Assembly (NCBI RefSeq): GCF_032108445.1
Contig: NZ_CP134876.1
Span: forward strand, 5,146,001-5,210,000
Direction of reading: 5' to 3'
DNA: 64,000 nt
Source of the DNA: Micromonospora halotolerans
Lineage (GTDB): Bacteria > Actinomycetota > Actinomycetes > Mycobacteriales > Micromonosporaceae
Of the stretch, positions 8,425 to 17,444 are shown piece after piece. Both the position numbers and the translations under genes were made by a program. The first letter of the stretch is position 1, and every line of letters begins with the position of its first letter. Below the pieces are notes generated by a model. The model searched no databases. It was not told where the DNA came from and was given only the letters and a program-made list of their open reading frames with translations.

Positions 8425-11367
8425 ATGGCCAGCGATGTGGACACTGCGCCGCTCGTCGGCCGTGCCGACACGGTGGGGGCGCTGCGGTCGGCCCTGCTCG
8501 ACGACGTCGCCCCCGGTCAGACCGCGGCCGTGTTCCTCACCGGCGAGAGCGGGGTGGGCAAGACCCGGCTGCTCACCGAGGTCGGCGAGCGACTGCGGGA
8601 CGCGGGCGCGCTGGTCCTCACGGGCGTCTGCCTCGACATCGGCGACGCCTCGCCGCTGCACCCGCTGCGCCAGGCGCTGCGCCGCCTCGACGCCGACCTG
8701 ACCGAGGCCCGCACCTCGTCGGCGGTCCGCGGCCTGCTCCAGGTCTTCGACGAGGAGACCCCGGGCCCGGACGGCGCGGGCGCGCTGCTGGAGCGGGTGT
8801 CGCGCGGCCTGCACCTGGTCGCCGGCGGGCGGCCGCTGGTGCTCGTCCTCGACGACCTCCAGTGGGTCGACCGCAGCACCCGCCAGCTCCTGCTGTACCT
8901 GCTCGCCGGCCTCGGCGACCTCCAGCTGTCGGTGCTCGCCGCGATCCGGGCCGAGTCGTTGCAGGGCGCGCACCCGCTGCGCCGGGTGCTCACCGAGCTG
9001 CGCCGGCTGCGCTCGGTCCGGGTGGTCGACCTGGCGCCGCTGGACCGGGCCGACACCGACGAGCTGGCCGCCGCGATCGTGGGCACGCCGCTGGCCCCCG
9101 AGGCCGCCGACCAGATGTGGCAGCGCAGCGGCGGCAATCCGTTCGTGGTGGAGGAGCTGGCCCGGGACCTGCGTGACGGCCACGACGGCCTCTCCGACAC
9201 GCTGCGCGAGGTCTTCCTGGCCCGCGTCGACGCGCTGCCGCAGCCCGCGCACGCCGTGGTGCACGCGGTCGCCGCCGGGGTCGAACCGGTCGAGCACTGG
9301 CTGCTGGCCCAGGTCGTCCGGCTGCCCGAGGACCAGCTGATCGAGGCGGTCCGGGAGGCCGTGGCGCACCGGCTGCTGGTCGGCGCCGACGACGGCTACC
9401 GGCTGCGGCACCGCCTGGTCGCCGAGGTGCTGGCGCACGAGCTGCTCCCCGCCGAGCGGGCCGCGCTGCACCGCCGCTACGCCGAGACGTTGACCTCGGC
9501 CACCGCCGAGCTGCACCAGGCCCGGCTGGCCCACCACTGGCGGCTGGCCGGCGAGCCGGCCCGGGCCCTGCCGGCCGCGATGGCCGCCGCCCGGGAGGCC
9601 GAGCGGCTGCACGGCTACGCCGAGGCGCACCGCCACTGGTCGGCCGCCCTGAGCCTGGCCACGACCCCGCCCGCCGTGCTGCCCGACGGCGGCCGGCCCG
9701 AGCCGGTCGAGGTCGACCGGGCCGAGCTGCTGACCCACGCCGCCGAGGCCGCCCACCACTGCGGTGAGCACGCCCGCGCGCTGGCCCTGCTGGAGGAGCT
9801 GGCCGCCGACCCGGCCGGCCCGCCCACCTGCGCCCTGCACATCCGGCGGGCCCGCTACCTGGCCGCCGCCGGCCGGTCCGCGCCGGCCGAGGCCGAGTAC
9901 CGGCGGGTGCTCGCCGCGGACGACTGCACGCCCCGGGAGCGGGCCACGGCCGCCGCCCACCTGGCCGAGCTGCTGCTGCACCTGGGCCGCTACGCGGAGG
10001 CCGGCGACCAGGCCCGCGAGGCGCTGCGGCTCGCCGCCGACGTCGAGGGCACCGCCTCGGAGGTCGTGCTGGCCAGCGCCGCGCTCGGGTTCAGCGAGGC
10101 CTACCTGGAGGACCCGGACGCCGGGCTCGCCGTCATGCGGGAGGCGCTGGACACCGCCGAGCGCTCCGGCCGGCCGGAGGACGTGGCCTGCGCGTACCTG
10201 CACCTGGCCGAGCTGCTCACCGGGCCGCTGAACATCCTCGAGGAGGGCGTGGTGGTGGCCCGCCGGGGCGCCGAGCGGGTCGCCGAGCTGGGGCTCGGCC
10301 GCACCTGGGAGACCCGGCTGCTGGCCATCGCCACCAACGGGCTGTTCCGGGTGGGGCAGTGGGCCGAGGCCGAGAAGGTGGTGGCGGCCGCGCTGCGGCA
10401 CCGCCCGTCCGGCGCCGACGCGGTCGAGCTGCTGCTGGCCCGGTGCCGGCTCTCCGTCGGCTACGGCGACGTCGAGGCCTCCGACCGTGACCTGGAGGCG
10501 GTCGCCACCGTGCTGGCCGGCGGCGGGGCCCGGCACGTGCTGCCGATGCTCATCCTGCGGGCCGGGCTGGCCATGTGGCAGGGCCGGCACGACCTGGCCC
10601 GGCAGGCGGTCCAGCGGGGCCTGACCGAGAGCCGGTCCGACGACGTCATCGTGCTGGCCACGCTGGCCTGGCACGGGCTGCGCGCGGAGGCGGAGGCGTC
10701 GGCCAGCCGGACCGTCGAGGTGGACCCGAACGCGGTCCGCCGGCTGCGCGGGGTGGTCGACCGGGTGGCCGCCAAGAGCGGGAAGGCGGGCGCCCCGGTG
10801 CGCTACGTCGCCGACGCGTTCCTGGCCCTCTGCGCCGCGGAGCTGAGCCGGCTGGACGACGGCCGGGGCGACCCCGAGCTGTGGGCGCGCGCGGCCACCG
10901 AGTGGGACCGGCGCAACCACCCCTACCCGGCGGCCTACTCGCGGCTGCGGCAGGCCGAGGCGCTGCTGGCCCGGCGCAGCCGGGTGGCCACCGCCGGCAA
11001 GCTGCTGCGGCAGGCCCACCGGACGGCCCAGTCGCTCGGCGCCGTGCCGCTGAGCGAGGAGATCCGCACGCTGGCCGGGCGGGCCCGGGTGGCCCTGGAC
11101 GACGGCGCCCCCGCCGCGCGTCCGGCGCCCCGGCCCCGGGCCGCCGAACCGGCCGCGCCCACGGTGGACGAGCTGGTGGTGCTCACCGCCCGGGAACGGG
11201 AGGTGCTCGCGGCGGTCGCCGAGGGGCTGACCAACCGGGAGATCGGCCAGCGGCTGTTCATCAGCGAGCGGACCATCGGCGTGCACGTGTCGCACATCTT
11301 CGACAAGCTCCAGGTCCGCACCCGGGTGCAGGCCAGCGCGATCTTCCTGCGCAACCGGGCCGAGTAG
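8425..11367 (+). CDS. LuxR-family large ATP-binding regulator (LAL)
   Basis: 980-residue regulator of the LAL type. An N-terminal AAA/STAND ATPase has P-loop GESGVGKT (residues 40-47) and Walker B LVLVLDDLQWVD. A long alpha-helical TPR-like middle (about 330-880) follows, and the C-terminal LuxR helix-turn-helix is LTAREREVLAAVAEGLTNRE onward with the recognition helix near ERTIGVHVSHIFDKL. Such proteins activate transcription on sensing an inducer. The ATG at 8425 begins just ahead of APLVGR, the usual domain start. It is divergent from the cyclase/ATPase gene, and a shared upstream motif may place both flanking genes under one control. Confidence 0.9.
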   Translation: MASDVDTAPLVGRADTVGALRSALLDDVAPGQTAAVFLTGESGVGKTRLLTEVGERLRDAGALVLTGVCLDIGDASPLHPLRQALRRLDADLTEARTSSAVRGLLQVFDEETPGPDGAGALLERVSRGLHLVAGGRPLVLVLDDLQWVDRSTRQLLLYLLAGLGDLQLSVLAAIRAESLQGAHPLRRVLTELRRLRSVRVVDLAPLDRADTDELAAAIVGTPLAPEAADQMWQRSGGNPFVVEELARDLRDGHDGLSDTLREVFLARVDALPQPAHAVVHAVAAGVEPVEHWLLAQVVRLPEDQLIEAVREAVAHRLLVGADDGYRLRHRLVAEVLAHELLPAERAALHRRYAETLTSATAELHQARLAHHWRLAGEPARALPAAMAAAREAERLHGYAEAHRHWSAALSLATTPPAVLPDGGRPEPVEVDRAELLTHAAEAAHHCGEHARALALLEELAADPAGPPTCALHIRRARYLAAAGRSAPAEAEYRRVLAADDCTPRERATAAAHLAELLLHLGRYAEAGDQAREALRLAADVEGTASEVVLASAALGFSEAYLEDPDAGLAVMREALDTAERSGRPEDVACAYLHLAELLTGPLNILEEGVVVARRGAERVAELGLGRTWETRLLAIATNGLFRVGQWAEAEKVVAAALRHRPSGADAVELLLARCRLSVGYGDVEASDRDLEAVATVLAGGGARHVLPMLILRAGLAMWQGRHDLARQAVQRGLTESRSDDVIVLATLAWHGLRAEAEASASRTVEVDPNAVRRLRGVVDRVAAKSGKAGAPVRYVADAFLALCAAELSRLDDGRGDPELWARAATEWDRRNHPYPAAYSRLRQAEALLARRSRVATAGKLLRQAHRTAQSLGAVPLSEEIRTLAGRARVALDDGAPAARPAPRPRAAEPAAPTVDELVVLTAREREVLAAVAEGLTNREIGQRLFISERTIGVHVSHIFDKLQVRTRVQASAIFLRNRAE

Positions 11368-11380
11368 CCGCGCGTCGGCA

Positions 11381-11400
11381 ATACGTCGTTCTACTGATCC
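11381..11400 (+). promoter_or_regulatory. 20-base motif upstream of DUF5995 gene
   Basis: ATACGTCGTTCTACTGATCC, identical at 18 of 20 positions to the minus-strand motif at 8303-8322. It lies 78 bases ahead of the start at 11479, close to the spacing at the cyclase gene. It probably marks a common promoter or operator, perhaps for the LuxR regulator encoded between the two copies. Confidence 0.5.
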
Positions 11401-11478
11401 GGCCGGCGTACGCCGGCTGGAAGGCTGTCCAGCGTCACCGGGTGGCGTCGTGGGGGCGCCGACCACTGTGGAGGAGAG

Positions 11479-12249
11479 ATGACCGAACCGGTCTGGGGTC
11501 CCGTGCACCAGGACATCGTCGGGCTGCTCGCCGACCACCCCGCCGATGTGCCGGCGGTCGTCGACCACCTCACCAAGCTCCAGGACCTGCTGGTCCGGCT
11601 GCCTCCGCTGGAGGAGAGCTGCCCGCTGGCCGATTTCAACAAGCTCTACCTGGTCATCACCTCCACGGTCCTCGACGGCCTGTACGACGACCGTTTCACC
11701 GACCCGGCCTTCCTGGCCCGGCTCGACGTGGAGTTCGCGGCCCGCTACTTCGACGCGCTGCGGTTCTGGACGGACTCCCACCCGAGCACGCCGAAGGCCT
11801 GGTCGTGCCTGTTCCGCCGGATGCGCGGCCCGGACGCGCGGCCGCTGCCGTCGGCCGCCGCCGGGGTGAACGCCCACATCAACTACGACCTGCCGTTCGC
11901 GCTGGTGACCACTTTCGACAGCCTGGAGTCCGAGCCGGTCGACGGCAGCGACCAGCACCACGACTACCTGGAGATCAACAAGATCTTCGCCGAGCGGATC
12001 CCGGAGCTGCGCCGCGGCTACCTGGACCACTGGCAGCTGATGATCGACATGGTGAACGGCGACATCGACGACTGGTACCAGGGCGAGCTGGTCGAGTACA
12101 CCCGGAACGTGGCCTGGCGCAACGCGCAGAAGATCTGGCGCTGCCGGCACGACCCGGAGGCCCGCGAGTGTGAGCGGATGCGGCTGGACGACAACGCCGC
12201 ACTGCTCGGCCGGCTGCTGCTGTCGCCCCTCGGGGCGTTCCTGCAGTAG
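11479..12249 (+). CDS. DUF5995 family protein
   Basis: 256-residue soluble, acidic, mostly helical protein of the uncharacterised DUF5995 family. Conserved stretches seen are ADFNKLYLVITSTVLDGLYD, FLARLDVEFAARYFDALRFW, GVNAHINYDLPFAL and EYTRNVAWRNAQKIW. His and Asp in NAHINYDL and the repeated Asp residues could form a metal or polar site, but no function is known. A GAGGAGAG ribosome-binding site precedes the ATG. A strong hairpin follows the stop. Confidence 0.8.
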   Translation: MTEPVWGPVHQDIVGLLADHPADVPAVVDHLTKLQDLLVRLPPLEESCPLADFNKLYLVITSTVLDGLYDDRFTDPAFLARLDVEFAARYFDALRFWTDSHPSTPKAWSCLFRRMRGPDARPLPSAAAGVNAHINYDLPFALVTTFDSLESEPVDGSDQHHDYLEINKIFAERIPELRRGYLDHWQLMIDMVNGDIDDWYQGELVEYTRNVAWRNAQKIWRCRHDPEARECERMRLDDNAALLGRLLLSPLGAFLQ

Positions 12250-12261
12250 CCGGGACGGGGG

Positions 12262-12303
12262 GTCCCCGCGTCCCGCCGCCGGTCGGGCGCGGGACGCGGG
12301 GAC
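12262..12303 (+). terminator. Terminator hairpin after DUF5995 gene
   Basis: Perfect 15-bp inverted repeat, GTCCCCGCGTCCCGC at 12262-12276 and its complement at 12289-12303, with a 12-base loop. It begins 13 bases after the stop at 12249. Confidence 0.75.
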
Positions 12304-12329
12304 GCCGTCGGTGGTGCGAGGATGGGCCG

Positions 12330-13070
12330 GTGGAAGAGGCGCTCCCCGGCAACGTGACCGCGGGGGTGGTCCGGGTCGGCGACACCGTCCGGCGCCCGGC
12401 CGGCCCGTGGACCGCGAGCGTCGACGCCCTGCTCGGCCACCTGCACGCGGTGGGCTTCGGCGGCGCGCCCCGGCCGCTCGGCCGGGACGACCGGGGCCGG
12501 CAGGTGCTGGAGTACGTCCCGGGGGAGCCGGGCGACCCGGCCGGGACGTACTCCCTCGACGAGCTGGCCTCGATCGGCGCGTTCCTGGCCGATCTGCACG
12601 ACGCGACGGCGTCCTTCACGCCCCCGCCCGGCGCGAGCTGGCAGACGGCGATCGCCCCCGACGGCGCGGAGCTGGTCTGCCACCACGACGTGGCGCCGTG
12701 GAACCTGGTCCGCTCGGCCCGGGGGTGGGTCCTCATCGACTGGGACGGTGCCGGCCCGGGCACCCGGCTCTGGGAGCTGGCGTACGCGGGGCAGAGCATG
12801 GCGGGGATGCGCCCGGACCGGGCGCCGGACGAGTCCGCGGCCCGGCTGCGCGCCCTGGTCGACGGCTACGGGTTGCCGGCGGCGGAGCGGCCGGCGCTGG
12901 CCGCGCTGCTCGGCCGCCGGGCCCGGGCCATGGTCGACCTGCTGGCGGCGGGCGCCCGTGACGGGGTGCAGCCCTGGGCGCGGATCCACGCCGAGGACGG
13001 GGCGTACTGGCGGGCCACGGCGGCGCTGCTGGACGCCGGGGTGGACCGCTGGACGGCCGCCCTGGCGTGA
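12330..13070 (+). CDS. Aminoglycoside phosphotransferase-like kinase
   Basis: 246-residue protein of the APH/choline-kinase-like fold. The catalytic loop VCHHDVAPWNLV (Asp as base, Asn for Mg) and the metal motif VLIDWDGAGPG are intact. The N-terminal lobe is short, and VLEYVPGEPGD marks the hinge. The start is GTG. Members phosphorylate aminoglycosides or other hydroxylated small molecules, so resistance cannot be assumed. It is convergent with the CGNR regulator, with only four bases between stops. Confidence 0.82.
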   Translation: MEEALPGNVTAGVVRVGDTVRRPAGPWTASVDALLGHLHAVGFGGAPRPLGRDDRGRQVLEYVPGEPGDPAGTYSLDELASIGAFLADLHDATASFTPPPGASWQTAIAPDGAELVCHHDVAPWNLVRSARGWVLIDWDGAGPGTRLWELAYAGQSMAGMRPDRAPDESAARLRALVDGYGLPAAERPALAALLGRRARAMVDLLAAGARDGVQPWARIHAEDGAYWRATAALLDAGVDRWTAALA

Positions 13071-13074
13071 CCGG

Positions 13075-13623
13075 TCAGCCGCGCCGGGTCCGCCCCCGGT
13101 ACGCGGCCGCGGCGGCCCGGTTGTTGCACAGCTCGCAGCAGTAGCGCTGCCGGCCGGCGCGGGTCCGGTCCAGGTACGGCGCGTCGCATCCGTCGGCCGC
13201 GCAGACGCCGAACCGCTCCGCCCCGCCGGTCGCCGCGGCCCGGGCCAGCGCCCCGGTGACGAGGGCGGCGAACGGTCCGGCCGGGCCGGGCCGGGGCAGC
13301 GGGGTGAGCCGCAGCGTGCCGTCGGGCCCGGGCTCGACCACGGTGCCGGCGCTCACCTCGGCGAGCACCTCGTTGAGCGTGGCCACCCGGGCGGCCGGGT
13401 CGGGCGCGGCGAAGACCGCGTGGAGCCGGTCGCGCAGGTCGCGCAGCCGGGGCAGGTCGGCCTCGGTGAGCGGTGCGGTGACCTCGGCGAGGCCGACGTC
13501 CCGGGCGGCGGCGCGCAGCCGCGCCACCGAGAGCTGGTCGACCGGGTCCTGGAGCACCCAGTAGCTGTGCAGCAGCGTGATGGCCAGGCGCAGCGCGGGC
13601 TCCAGGGGTGGCACCGCGCTCAT
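13075..13623 (-). CDS. CGNR zinc-finger ABATE-domain regulator
   Basis: 182-residue protein with an N-terminal ABATE-type helical region and a C-terminal CGNR-like zinc finger: CAADGC, then RQRYCCELCNNRAAAAAYR. The four cysteines of the finger and the trailing RAAAAAYR helix match the family, which acts as stress- or ligand-responsive transcription factors. Asn replaces Gly in the CGNR core (CNNR), as in many members. The start MSAVPP at 13623 is preferred, as the upstream extension is Arg/Gly-rich. It is divergent from a secreted hydrolase gene and probably regulates it. Confidence 0.85.
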   Translation of the reverse strand: MSAVPPLEPALRLAITLLHSYWVLQDPVDQLSVARLRAAARDVGLAEVTAPLTEADLPRLRDLRDRLHAVFAAPDPAARVATLNEVLAEVSAGTVVEPGPDGTLRLTPLPRPGPAGPFAALVTGALARAAATGGAERFGVCAADGCDAPYLDRTRAGRQRYCCELCNNRAAAAAYRGRTRRG

Positions 13624-13710
13624 CCGCGTCCCCTCCCTCGTCGGGTTGCCGACACGTCCGCCGTCCTCCCGCACTTGACCGATCGCCGTCCGCCATCCTA
13701 GCGTCGTCAG

Positions 13711-13739
13711 CTGTAAAATGAGTTTAAAAACTTATGGAG
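13711..13739. promoter_or_regulatory. AT-rich palindromic site in divergent promoter
   Basis: An AT-rich island in GC-rich DNA, with inverted repeat AGTTT (13721-13725), AA, AAACT (13728-13732) and an adjoining TAAAATGAGTTTA symmetry. It lies between the CGNR regulator and the hydrolase at 13747, just before that gene's GGAGG ribosome-binding site. It is a candidate operator or -10 region. Confidence 0.45.
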
Positions 13740-13746
13740 GTGGCAC

Positions 13747-14607
13747 ATGCGACGTCTGCCCGCCCTCGTGTCCGTGGCCGCGCTGCTGGTCACCGGCGCG
13801 CTCGCCGGCGGCGGCAACGCCCAGGCGGAGGCGCCCGCCGAACCGGCGGCCGCGGGCCACGCGGCGCCCACGGTGATCCGCGACATCGAGATCCCGGTCG
13901 CCGGGCAGCCGGCCGTCCGGGCCTGGCTGGTCCGGCCGCAGCGCGCCGGGGGCGGGCTGGCCGGGGTGCTGGACCTGCACTGGTTCGAGCCCGGCCGGGC
14001 CAACCAGGACCGCAGCGAGTTCCTGGCCGAGGCGACCGCCCTGGCCGGACGCGGCGTGGTGTCGGTCCTGCCGCAGCTCACCTTCCCGTGGGCGGGCGAC
14101 CCGGTCGGCGACGGCCGGGACCGGGGCGCCGTCACGGCTCAGCTCGACGGGGTGCGGGCGGCGTACCGGCGGCTGCTCGCCGAGCCGGGGGTGGACCGGA
14201 CCCGCACCGCCGTGGTCGGCCACGACTACGGCGCCATGTACGCCGCCGACCTGGCCGCCCGCGAGCCGGGGCTGCGCACCGCCGTGCTGCTCGCGCCTGA
14301 CGCGACCTGGGCCAACTGGTTCGACAGCTACTGGCTCCACCTGCCGGCGGGGGAGAAGGAGGCGTACCGGGCGGTCTTCGCCGGCCTGGACCCGGTGGAC
14401 CTCGTGGTGCGGCTGGGCGCCGGGGCGTACCTCCAGTTCGCCGGCGCGGACCGGTTCGTCGGCGCGGAGACCCGCGCCGCCTTCGCCGCCGCGGCGCCGC
14501 GGGCCACGGTGTCGCTCTACCCGGAGGAGGAGCACGACCTGGGCGCCGCGCGCACCCGGGACGACCGGGTCGCCTGGCTGGCCGGCCGGCTCGGGCTGCC
14601 CGGCTGA
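13747..14607 (+). CDS. Secreted dienelactone-hydrolase-like protein
   Basis: 286-residue protein with a Sec signal peptide ([20 protein letters not shown], cleavage near the AQA/EA region), then an alpha/beta hydrolase domain. The family segment [22 protein letters not shown] lines the oxyanion side. The nucleophile elbow reads [11 protein letters not shown], with Asp where Ser or Cys is usual, and the final His is in EEEHDLGAA. GxDxG elbows are known in epoxide hydrolases and haloalkane dehalogenases. It starts seven bases after GGAGG and is divergent from the CGNR regulator. Confidence 0.82.
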   Translation: MRRLPALVSVAALLVTGALAGGGNAQAEAPAEPAAAGHAAPTVIRDIEIPVAGQPAVRAWLVRPQRAGGGLAGVLDLHWFEPGRANQDRSEFLAEATALAGRGVVSVLPQLTFPWAGDPVGDGRDRGAVTAQLDGVRAAYRRLLAEPGVDRTRTAVVGHDYGAMYAADLAAREPGLRTAVLLAPDATWANWFDSYWLHLPAGEKEAYRAVFAGLDPVDLVVRLGAGAYLQFAGADRFVGAETRAAFAAAAPRATVSLYPEEEHDLGAARTRDDRVAWLAGRLGLPG

Positions 14608-14622
14608 CCCGAGGGACCCACC

Positions 14623-14657
14623 GGACCGGGCGGCGTCGGGGGGGCGTCGCCCGGTCC
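14623..14657 (+). terminator. Terminator-like hairpin after hydrolase
   Basis: Inverted repeat GGACCGGGCG (14623-14632) and CGCCCGGTCC (14648-14657) with a 15-base G-rich loop, 15 bases downstream of the hydrolase stop. Confidence 0.6.
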
Positions 14658-14741
14658 CGGCCGGGTGGGGGAGCGGCCGGGCCGACCCGGGCCGAGGGCG
14701 GGAGCGGGTGTCGGTCCGGCCCGACCGGGTACCCGGCGGCC

Positions 14742-15143
14742 ATGCCGCACACCGGTTCGGTCCGCCGCTTCGCCTTCCGGTTCGACCCGGCGTTCCGGTT
14801 GCCGCTGGCCCTGCTCGGGGTGCGGCCGGAGACCGCCCGGGTCGAGCTCGGCCCGGACGAGATGACCGTGCGGTTCGGTCCCTGGCGGCTGCGCACCGCC
14901 CGCGGCAACGTGAGCGGGGTCGAGCTGGGCGGCCCGTACCGCTGGTGGCGGGTGGTCGGACCGCACCTGTCCCTGGCCGACGGCGGGGTCACCTTCGGCA
15001 CCGGCGTGGCCTCCGGGGTCTGCCTCCGCCTCGCCACGCCGGTGCCGGCGCTCGTCCCCGGCCCGTGGCCGCGCCACCCGGCCGTCACGGTGACGGTGAC
15101 CGACCCGGAAGCGCTGCGCGACGCCCTGGCCACCCCACCCTGA
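14742..15143 (+). CDS. Conserved hypothetical protein, actinomycete type
   Basis: 133-residue soluble protein without signal peptide or membrane helices. It contains conserved-looking blocks [59 protein letters not shown] and a C-terminal [18 protein letters not shown] know similar proteins as conserved hypotheticals in Micromonosporaceae and relatives, with no assigned role. The beta-rich pattern suggests a small PH-like or barrel fold, which is a guess. Confidence 0.65.
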   Translation: MPHTGSVRRFAFRFDPAFRLPLALLGVRPETARVELGPDEMTVRFGPWRLRTARGNVSGVELGGPYRWWRVVGPHLSLADGGVTFGTGVASGVCLRLATPVPALVPGPWPRHPAVTVTVTDPEALRDALATPP

Positions 15144-15226
15144 TCATCTTTCTCCCGCTTGCCCGGTTCCGCCGGGCCGCGCCCCGCGTACCGCCTACCG
15201 TCGGTGCAGGGCCTGAAGGGGAGCAC

Positions 15227-17332
15227 ATGGCGGAGGCACGGGACGGGGCACAGCCCCGGCGGACGCGGGGGCGCCGCCACCACGCGCAGTCGACCCCCGC
15301 GGACCGGGCGCTGCGCGACGCTCGCGACCCGGACCGCGGCGACCGCGCCCGGCGGGGTCCGGCGACGCTGCCCGAGCGCGTGGAGAGCCCGGTGCGGCGG
15401 GCCCAACCGACCGGCGGGTTCCCCCGCTGGCTGTTCCAGCACCGGGTGCAGCCGGAGGGCCCGGAGACCCGCGAGCACCAGTCGAAGGGCCATCCCTGGT
15501 GGCGGGTGATGTGCCTGACCGGCGTGGACTACTTCTCCACCCTCTCCTACCTGCCCGGCATCGCCGCGGTGGCGGCCGGCGCGCTGAGCCCGCTCGCGAC
15601 CCTGCTGATCGTCGCGCTGACGCTGTTCGGGATGCTGCCGATGTACCGGCGGGTGGCCCGGGAGAGCCCGCACGGGCAGGGCTCGGTGGCCATGCTGGAA
15701 CGGCTGCTGCCGTTCTGGCGGGGCAAGATCTTCGTGCTGGTGCTGCTCGGCTTCGTGGCCACCTCGTGGATCATCACGATCACGCTCTCCGCCGCCGACG
15801 CCACCGTGCACCTGCTGGAGAACCCGGTCCTGCCCGAGTCGTTCCCGCACGGCACCACGGCCGCCGTGGTGGTGACCGTGGTGCTGCTGCTCATCCTCGG
15901 CGGGGTGTTCCTGCTGGGGTTCAGCGAGGCGGTGCAGGTCGCCATCCCGCTGGTGGCGGTCTTCCTCGGGCTGAACGCGGTGATCGTGGTCGCCGGCCTG
16001 GCCGAGGTCGCCGCCGAACCGGAAGCGCTGGCCGGCTGGACCGACCGGCTGACCCGGGTCGGCGGCGGGGGCGACGTGCTGGCCACCAGCGTGCTCGCGT
16101 TCCCGCTGCTGGTGCTGGGCCTCTCCGGCTTCGAGACCGGAGTGAGCATGATGCCGCTGATCAAGAGCGACGGCGTCGACGCCGAGCACCGGTTGGCGGC
16201 GCGGATCCGCAACACCCGCAAGCTGCTCACCACCGCCGCGCTGATCATGTCGGTCTACCTCATCGCCACCACCTTCGTCACCACCGTGCTCATCCCGGCG
16301 CACGAGTTCGCGCCCGGCGGGGCGGCCAGCGGCCGGGCCCTGGCCTTCCTGGCCCACGAGCACCTGGGCGAGGCGTTCGGCACGGTCTACGACATCAGCA
16401 GCATCCTCATCCTCTGGTTCGCCGGCGCCTCGGCGATGGCCGGCCTGATCAACATCGTGCCCCGCTACCTGCCCTCGTACGGCATGGCGCCCGAGTGGGG
16501 GCGGGCGGTCCGGCCGGTGGTGCTGGTCTACACGGCGATCAGCATCGCCATCACGGTCGCCTTCCGCGCCGACGTCAACGCCCAGGCCGGCGCGTACGCC
16601 ACCGGGATCCTGGCCATGATGGTCTCCGGTGCGATCGCGGTGACCATCTCCGCCTACCGGTCGCGGCACCCGTTCGCCGGGATCGGCTTCACGGTGCTCA
16701 CCCTGGTGCTGCTCTACGCGCTGGTCGAGAACGTCATCGAGAAGCCGGACGGCATCACCATCTCCGGCCTGTTCATCGCCGGCATCGTCGCCGTCTCGCT
16801 GATCTCCCGGGTGTCCCGGACCACCGAACTGCGCGCCGAGCGGATCGAGTTCGATGAGGCGGCACGGCGGTTCGTCGCCGACTCGATCGCCCACGACGGC
16901 CGGCTGCACCTGATCGCCAACAAGCGGCAGAGCGGCTCGCTGAAGGAGTACCGGCTCAAGGAGCGCGCGCAGCGCGGCATGAACCCGGTGCCCGGCGCCG
17001 CCGACGTGCTCTTCCTGGAGATCGACGTCAGCGACCCCTCGCGGTTCAGCGAGGTGCTGCGGGTGCACGGGGTGGAGGTCGGCGGATACCGGATCCTGCG
17101 GGCCAACAGCCCCGCCGCGCCCAACGCCATCGCGGCCATCCTGCTGGCCCTGCGGGACGCCACGGGGGTCCGCCCGCACTGCCACTTCGAGTGGTCCGAG
17201 GGCAACCCGATCGCGCACCTGCTGCGCTACCTGATCCTCGGCCGTGGCGACACCCCGCCGGTGGTCCGGGAGATCATCCGCAAGACCGAGCCGGACCCCA
17301 CCCGCCGGCCCGGCATCCACGTGGGCGGCTGA
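15227..17332 (+). CDS. APC-superfamily amino acid permease with cytosolic tail
   Basis: 701-residue transporter. A ~95-residue N-terminal tail rich in Arg and Pro precedes about 12 membrane helices (roughly residues 100-530), beginning [18 protein letters not shown]. The motif [19 protein letters not shown] is typical of a KUP/APC-like subgroup of actinomycetes. The final ~165 residues are a soluble domain with [20 protein letters not shown]. Substrate unknown, amino acid or potassium transport being possible. The ATG at 15227 is chosen because AAGGGGAG lies four bases ahead. Upstream in-frame sequence overlaps the previous gene and is not coding-like. Confidence 0.82.
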   Translation: MAEARDGAQPRRTRGRRHHAQSTPADRALRDARDPDRGDRARRGPATLPERVESPVRRAQPTGGFPRWLFQHRVQPEGPETREHQSKGHPWWRVMCLTGVDYFSTLSYLPGIAAVAAGALSPLATLLIVALTLFGMLPMYRRVARESPHGQGSVAMLERLLPFWRGKIFVLVLLGFVATSWIITITLSAADATVHLLENPVLPESFPHGTTAAVVVTVVLLLILGGVFLLGFSEAVQVAIPLVAVFLGLNAVIVVAGLAEVAAEPEALAGWTDRLTRVGGGGDVLATSVLAFPLLVLGLSGFETGVSMMPLIKSDGVDAEHRLAARIRNTRKLLTTAALIMSVYLIATTFVTTVLIPAHEFAPGGAASGRALAFLAHEHLGEAFGTVYDISSILILWFAGASAMAGLINIVPRYLPSYGMAPEWGRAVRPVVLVYTAISIAITVAFRADVNAQAGAYATGILAMMVSGAIAVTISAYRSRHPFAGIGFTVLTLVLLYALVENVIEKPDGITISGLFIAGIVAVSLISRVSRTTELRAERIEFDEAARRFVADSIAHDGRLHLIANKRQSGSLKEYRLKERAQRGMNPVPGAADVLFLEIDVSDPSRFSEVLRVHGVEVGGYRILRANSPAAPNAIAAILLALRDATGVRPHCHFEWSEGNPIAHLLRYLILGRGDTPPVVREIIRKTEPDPTRRPGIHVGG

Positions 17333-17444
17333 GCACCGCCTCCGGCCGCCGGCCGCGTCCCGGTCCCACGGCCCGAGCGGTACGCCGGCCGCCACCCGCA
17401 GCGGGCGGCGCCCGGCTGCCGGCGCCCCGCCCGCGGCGCGCCGG

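Noticed and set aside
8341..12150. Very long antisense reading frames opposite several genes
   Set aside because: High-GC DNA gives long shadow frames. They have no family motifs, low-complexity composition, and conflict with clear genes on the other strand.
12330..13070. Aminoglycoside resistance gene
   Set aside because: The kinase fold is clear, but the family includes many small-molecule kinases, and context gives no sign of resistance.
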